Part shown: positions 6,965-9,702 of the stretch, in pieces
Numbering within the stretch: the first letter of the stretch is position 1
Layout of the letters: each line of letters starts with the position of its first letter
DNA from: Euryarchaeota archaeon UBA443
GTDB lineage: Archaea > Thermoplasmatota > Poseidoniia > Poseidoniales > Poseidoniaceae
DNA: 9,702 bases
Direction: 5' to 3'
Assembly (NCBI GenBank): GCA_002499195.1
Contig: DAKS01000046.1
Coordinates: 1-9,702 of the forward strand
Notes under the pieces: model-generated
The model's database searches: none
What the model was told of the DNA's origin: nothing
What the model saw: only the letters and a program-made list of their open reading frames with translations
Position numbers and translations under genes: made by a program

Positions 6965-7665
6965 CGTACTGGCATCAATCGTGCAGGAATTCCTACCCAA
7001 ATTTCACCATCTGGAATTGACTTGCGTTTCGAAAGAAGTGCCTTGTATCCAAGTATACAATTGTTACCAATTCTAGCACCAGGACCAACCATTGTATCCC
7101 CGCCTATAGTAGAATTTTCTCCTACGACAATTTTCTCGAGAACAATGTTCCCTTTTTCGACCAAGTGACCATTGAGTATAGCACCTCCACCAACTACAAC
7201 ATTGTCACCAAGTTCGACCAATGATGGATCGTTGATTGCAGTCGAATTGATTTGGACATTCTTCCCAATCTTACAACCCGCTAATCGATAATATGCATTC
7301 CCAAAAAATGATGGAACAACATGTCGTAGAAATGGTTGGGTAGAACGATGAAGTTGCCCGCAAATCGCCCATCTAATCGTTGCCATTGAAGCAAGTGGAG
7401 CAACGATTCTACCCTCGAATCTTAGTCGGATGATAAATTGAAGCATACCTGACAAAAGAAGTAGAAACAATCCCCAAGTGAGAAACGCAATCGCGGCTGA
7501 AAATCCGATGAGCAACAAATCTGGCCAACTATTGTCACCTGGGCCGAAGGAGGTCAACCAATCAAAAACATAGATTGCAGGTGCAATAGGTAAACCCCAG
7601 ACAACACCCATCATTAAAATCAGAACAACAGACATGAAGACCTGAATCTGTGCAAAACCACGCAT
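6943..7665 (-). CDS. Membrane-anchored left-handed beta-helix (hexapeptide) protein, Pls/PosA-like
   Basis: A 240-residue protein in two parts. The N-terminal part has hydrophobic segments at about 7-35 and 48-80. A linker (81-128) leads to a C-terminal left-handed beta-helix of hexapeptide repeats (about 129-212), for example CKIGKNVQI, LVELGDNVVVG, KIVVGENSTIG and ARIGNNCILG, closing with IPDGEIWVGIPARLMPV (217-233). This closing and the preceding order of segments resemble the transferase-like end of the large Pls/PosA peptide-synthetase-type proteins (known from memory), but here it stands alone. Such folds usually acylate sugars or amines at the membrane; acceptor and donor are unknown. 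The ATG at 7665 is preferred over a TTG at 7680 (which overlaps the MFS stop as TTGA), because GGTG at 7672-7675 sits 6 nt upstream. It lies 11 nt after the MFS gene and is probably co-transcribed with it. Confidence 0.8.
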   Translation of the reverse strand: MRGFAQIQVFMSVVLILMMGVVWGLPIAPAIYVFDWLTSFGPGDNSWPDLLLIGFSAAIAFLTWGLFLLLLSGMLQFIIRLRFEGRIVAPLASMATIRWAICGQLHRSTQPFLRHVVPSFFGNAYYRLAGCKIGKNVQINSTAINDPSLVELGDNVVVGGGAILNGHLVEKGNIVLEKIVVGENSTIGGDTMVGPGARIGNNCILGYKALLSKRKSIPDGEIWVGIPARLMPVRQSDSSK

Positions 7666-7671
7666 GGTATT

Positions 7672-7675
7672 CACC
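7672..7675 (-). promoter_or_regulatory. Ribosome-binding site of the beta-helix gene
   Basis: GGTG on the minus strand, 6 nt before the ATG at 7665. It supports that ATG over the TTG at 7680, which lies upstream of this site. Confidence 0.5.
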
Positions 7676-7676
7676 T

Positions 7677-9695
7677 TCAAGAATCGCTCTTAGCAGAAGC
7701 TTCTGCACGAGCTCTAGCATCTTCTTCTTCTGCTACACGTATTCCTTCTTCGAGATCGACTCTACTTGTAAGGAACGTTCCTGCAAGAATCACGATGGTG
7801 ATTGTTAGGATGGCAACCCGGCTGTCGAAGGCTGAACTTGCAATACCATAGAGGAACGTTCCAATCATTGCGGCAGATTTTCCAAGGAAACCAAAGAATC
7901 CAAAGAATTCTGACGTTCGTGTTTCTGGAACAAGTTGCGAAAACATGGAACGAGCCTGTGCTCCTGCACTGCCCATCGCTACACCGACAAACATACCGAG
8001 AATAATCCATTGCAAGGAAACACCAATATTGAATGGTTCCCATACATTATCGCGCATAAATTCAGCGTATCCATCGACTGGACCTCCTTGATCAATGACA
8101 GTAGGATGTCGATCACCAAGTTCTGCTTGGCCAGATAAATTTCCACCTACGAACAGAATTGAGAACCTGTGATCGCTTGTGTTGTTGAAAGCCAATGCAA
8201 GTGAAGATGCATCATCCTCGTTGATTTGAAGAACATCGTCTTCATCCTTGTCTTGCTGTCCTGCCAAAAACGATGAAGCGATGATTCCAACGACAACCAA
8301 TGCAACCATTGCGACGATACCCATCCAGCCCAATTCTTTACTTTGAATGAAGAGTACGCCTCCTCCTATGATTGCAACAAATGCCAATACGATGATACAA
8401 ACCATGATTCCTTTGCCGAGTGTGCTTTCACCCTTATCTCCGACGCTGTAATCAGGTGCTGGGAAGTATTCTTGGAAATTATCTCTGAATTCCGCATCGC
8501 CATCTGAAGTTTCACCAACCCAGTTCTCATACCCTCTGTCGTAGAGAGTTGTCATGTTGTACATGTTGGATGTCTCATCCCACGTGAATGTGAAGTCGTA
8601 TCGTTCTGCATCATCTGGAATGCCATCTCCGTCACCATCAGCCTCTGGATCCAACTTGAGTGGTGCGAAACCTGCTGCCGTTACTGCTACGAAACAATAG
8701 ATTAGCAATGCGAGCATTAGAGCGAATTTGGTTCCCTTTACATCTGCGAGTTTACCGAAAACGAGCGTCATTGGAATTGCAACAATATTGACCGTCAGAA
8801 GGAGGATGACGTTCATGCTTTGATCAAGTCGAAGGACGGATTCACCAAATGCACTCGCCATGCTTGCAATTGTGTTAACTCCATCATAGAACAGGAGATA
8901 TGCAAGTAGGAAAAACGCCAAAACCTTGAATTTTTTAACCTCGAGGAAGGTTTGGAAAACCTGGCCGTATGCCACCTTCGTGGCATTACCGAATCCCTTC
9001 CATTCCATTTCATTTGGAATCTCTGGTTCAGGTGTCCACTTGAACATCAGTGCTCCAAAGCCCCACCACCAAATTGCTGAGGTTGAGAAGATGATGGCCA
9101 TCTTGAAGTTCGTATCCCAACTTAGCAGGAGAAGGACGACTAGGTGGAAAATAAGAAGCATTGATCCGCCAATGAACCCATAGGCATACCCCCATGTAGA
9201 AACATGATCCTGACATTTACGAGGTGCGAGATACGGCATGAAGGAGTAATAGATGACGTTACCACCGGTGAAACCAATCGTACCTATGGTATACATCAGT
9301 GCCAAAATGATGTATGCTTGAGAACCAAAATAAGGCGCAGCACCCATTAAGGCAGTGAATAAAATACCTGCAGCAGTGTACCATTTGAGCAGTTTTTTCT
9401 TGATGGGCATCCGATCAGCAATCACGCCAAGAGCAGGTGCAGTTAGAATCACAAAGAACATTGAGACGGTCAATACGAACGCATAGAAAGTGTCTCCAGC
9501 TTGCGTACCAGTTGCAGTATTGTACAATGCAGCCATCAATGCTGGAGCGATAACAGTCATTACTGTCAATGCATATGCTTGGTTTGCCCAGTCGTAGAAA
9601 TACCAACCCTTCAAGGACTTCTTATCATCATCACTCATGGAAGACATAATCTCCTTTGTCGTCTTCATGTCGCTTGTCGTTGCCATCTCACTCAT
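7677..9695 (-). CDS. UMF1/Atg22-like MFS permease with a large outer insertion
   Basis: A 672-residue major facilitator protein. GWYFYDWANQAYA (30-42) in the first helix is characteristic of the UMF1 / vacuole-effluxer (Atg22-like) family. MFS motif-A-like loops follow helix 2 (GVIADRMPIKKK, 90-101) and helix 8 (GKLADVKGTK, 314-323). Nine helices fit residues 30-345 and three fit 557-646. Between them lie about 210 extra residues: an acidic segment with a DGDGDGIPDDAE loop (353-364), two extra hydrophobic helices (about 428-450 and 456-478), then another acidic segment (about 480-556). Usual family length is roughly 400-480. Both inserted polar parts should face outside, since canonical helix 9 ends outside. 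The C-terminal tail (647-672) is Glu/Ala-rich. The substrate is unknown; relatives export amino acids from vacuoles or are uncharacterised. The start is one of several Mets (9695, 9686 and others), and the frame stays open to the right edge, so it could begin further upstream. Confidence 0.88.
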   Translation of the reverse strand: MSEMATTSDMKTTKEIMSSMSDDDKKSLKGWYFYDWANQAYALTVMTVIAPALMAALYNTATGTQAGDTFYAFVLTVSMFFVILTAPALGVIADRMPIKKKLLKWYTAAGILFTALMGAAPYFGSQAYIILALMYTIGTIGFTGGNVIYYSFMPYLAPRKCQDHVSTWGYAYGFIGGSMLLIFHLVVLLLLSWDTNFKMAIIFSTSAIWWWGFGALMFKWTPEPEIPNEMEWKGFGNATKVAYGQVFQTFLEVKKFKVLAFFLLAYLLFYDGVNTIASMASAFGESVLRLDQSMNVILLLTVNIVAIPMTLVFGKLADVKGTKFALMLALLIYCFVAVTAAGFAPLKLDPEADGDGDGIPDDAERYDFTFTWDETSNMYNMTTLYDRGYENWVGETSDGDAEFRDNFQEYFPAPDYSVGDKGESTLGKGIMVCIIVLAFVAIIGGGVLFIQSKELGWMGIVAMVALVVVGIIASSFLAGQQDKDEDDVLQINEDDASSLALAFNNTSDHRFSILFVGGNLSGQAELGDRHPTVIDQGGPVDGYAEFMRDNVWEPFNIGVSLQWIILGMFVGVAMGSAGAQARSMFSQLVPETRTSEFFGFFGFLGKSAAMIGTFLYGIASSAFDSRVAILTITIVILAGTFLTSRVDLEEGIRVAEEEDARARAEASAKSDS
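8604..8639 (-). other. Calcium-type EF-hand/TSP3-like loop encoded in the MFS insertion
   Basis: Residues 353-364 of the MFS protein, DGDGDGIPDDAE, place Asp at loop positions 1, 3, 5 and 9, Gly at 6 and Glu at 12. This is the ligand spacing of EF-hand, dockerin and thrombospondin-type-3 calcium loops. It is just outside canonical helix 9, where seawater calcium would be available. Calcium binding is inferred from spacing alone. Confidence 0.6.
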
Positions 9696-9702
9696 GGTAT
9701 CC

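Noticed and set aside
1..9702. CRISPR array, tRNA/rRNA gene, insertion sequence or defence system
   Set aside because: No regularly spaced repeats, cloverleaf-like segments, transposase motifs, terminal inverted repeats or known defence effectors were seen on either strand.

Overview
The window looks like an ordinary, gene-dense stretch of an archaeal chromosome. The best guess is a planktonic marine euryarchaeon of the Marine Group II / Poseidoniales type. Direct support for an archaeon is a TrmY-family tRNA methyltransferase (an essentially archaeal family), a fused CoaBC of archaeal style (a PxMH motif and an EEGKxK stretch where bacterial enzymes have PAMN and a Cys-containing flap), and a TATA-like element centred about 25 nt before an ATG, as in a leaderless archaeal transcript. 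The genus-level guess is an inference from overall gene style (acidic proteins, a Ca-loop insertion in a membrane protein, peptide transport) and is not proven. I see no rRNA, tRNA, CRISPR array, insertion sequence or phage gene.

Layout. Positions 1-219 (minus) hold the first 73 codons of an unidentified membrane protein that runs off the left edge. A 63-bp divergent gap carries a spaced 9-bp direct repeat. A plus-strand pair follows: coaBC (coenzyme A synthesis) and trmY (tRNA pseudouridine-54 methylation), 1 nt apart. trmY converges on, and overlaps by 11 bp, a three-gene minus-strand operon transcribed OPT oligopeptide transporter -> EamA/DMT transporter -> surE nucleotidase. Both junctions of that operon are 4-nt stop/start overlaps (GTGA and ATGA). 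The OPT gene is divergent from a small plus-strand SLOG/DUF2493 protein across about 120 bp of promoter DNA. That gene overlaps by 22 bp the end of a second minus-strand pair: a UMF1/Atg22-like MFS protein, whose 5' end is at the right edge, followed by a membrane-anchored left-handed beta-helix (hexapeptide) protein.

Biology. The window combines housekeeping (CoA, tRNA modification, SurE phosphatase) with transport (peptides by OPT, small metabolites by DMT, an MFS permease). This would suit a heterotroph living on peptides. No obvious new defence or mobile system is present. The most unusual item is the MFS protein: between its 9th and 10th canonical helices it carries about 200 extra residues, with a perfect DxDxDGxxDxxE calcium-type loop, an extra membrane hairpin and a second acidic outer segment. 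Smaller oddities are substitutions at canonical catalytic positions of CoaC, a Lys-to-Ala change in the CoaB nucleotide loop, a roughly 40-residue insertion in SurE, and a stand-alone Pls/PosA-like beta-helix module fused to membrane helices.
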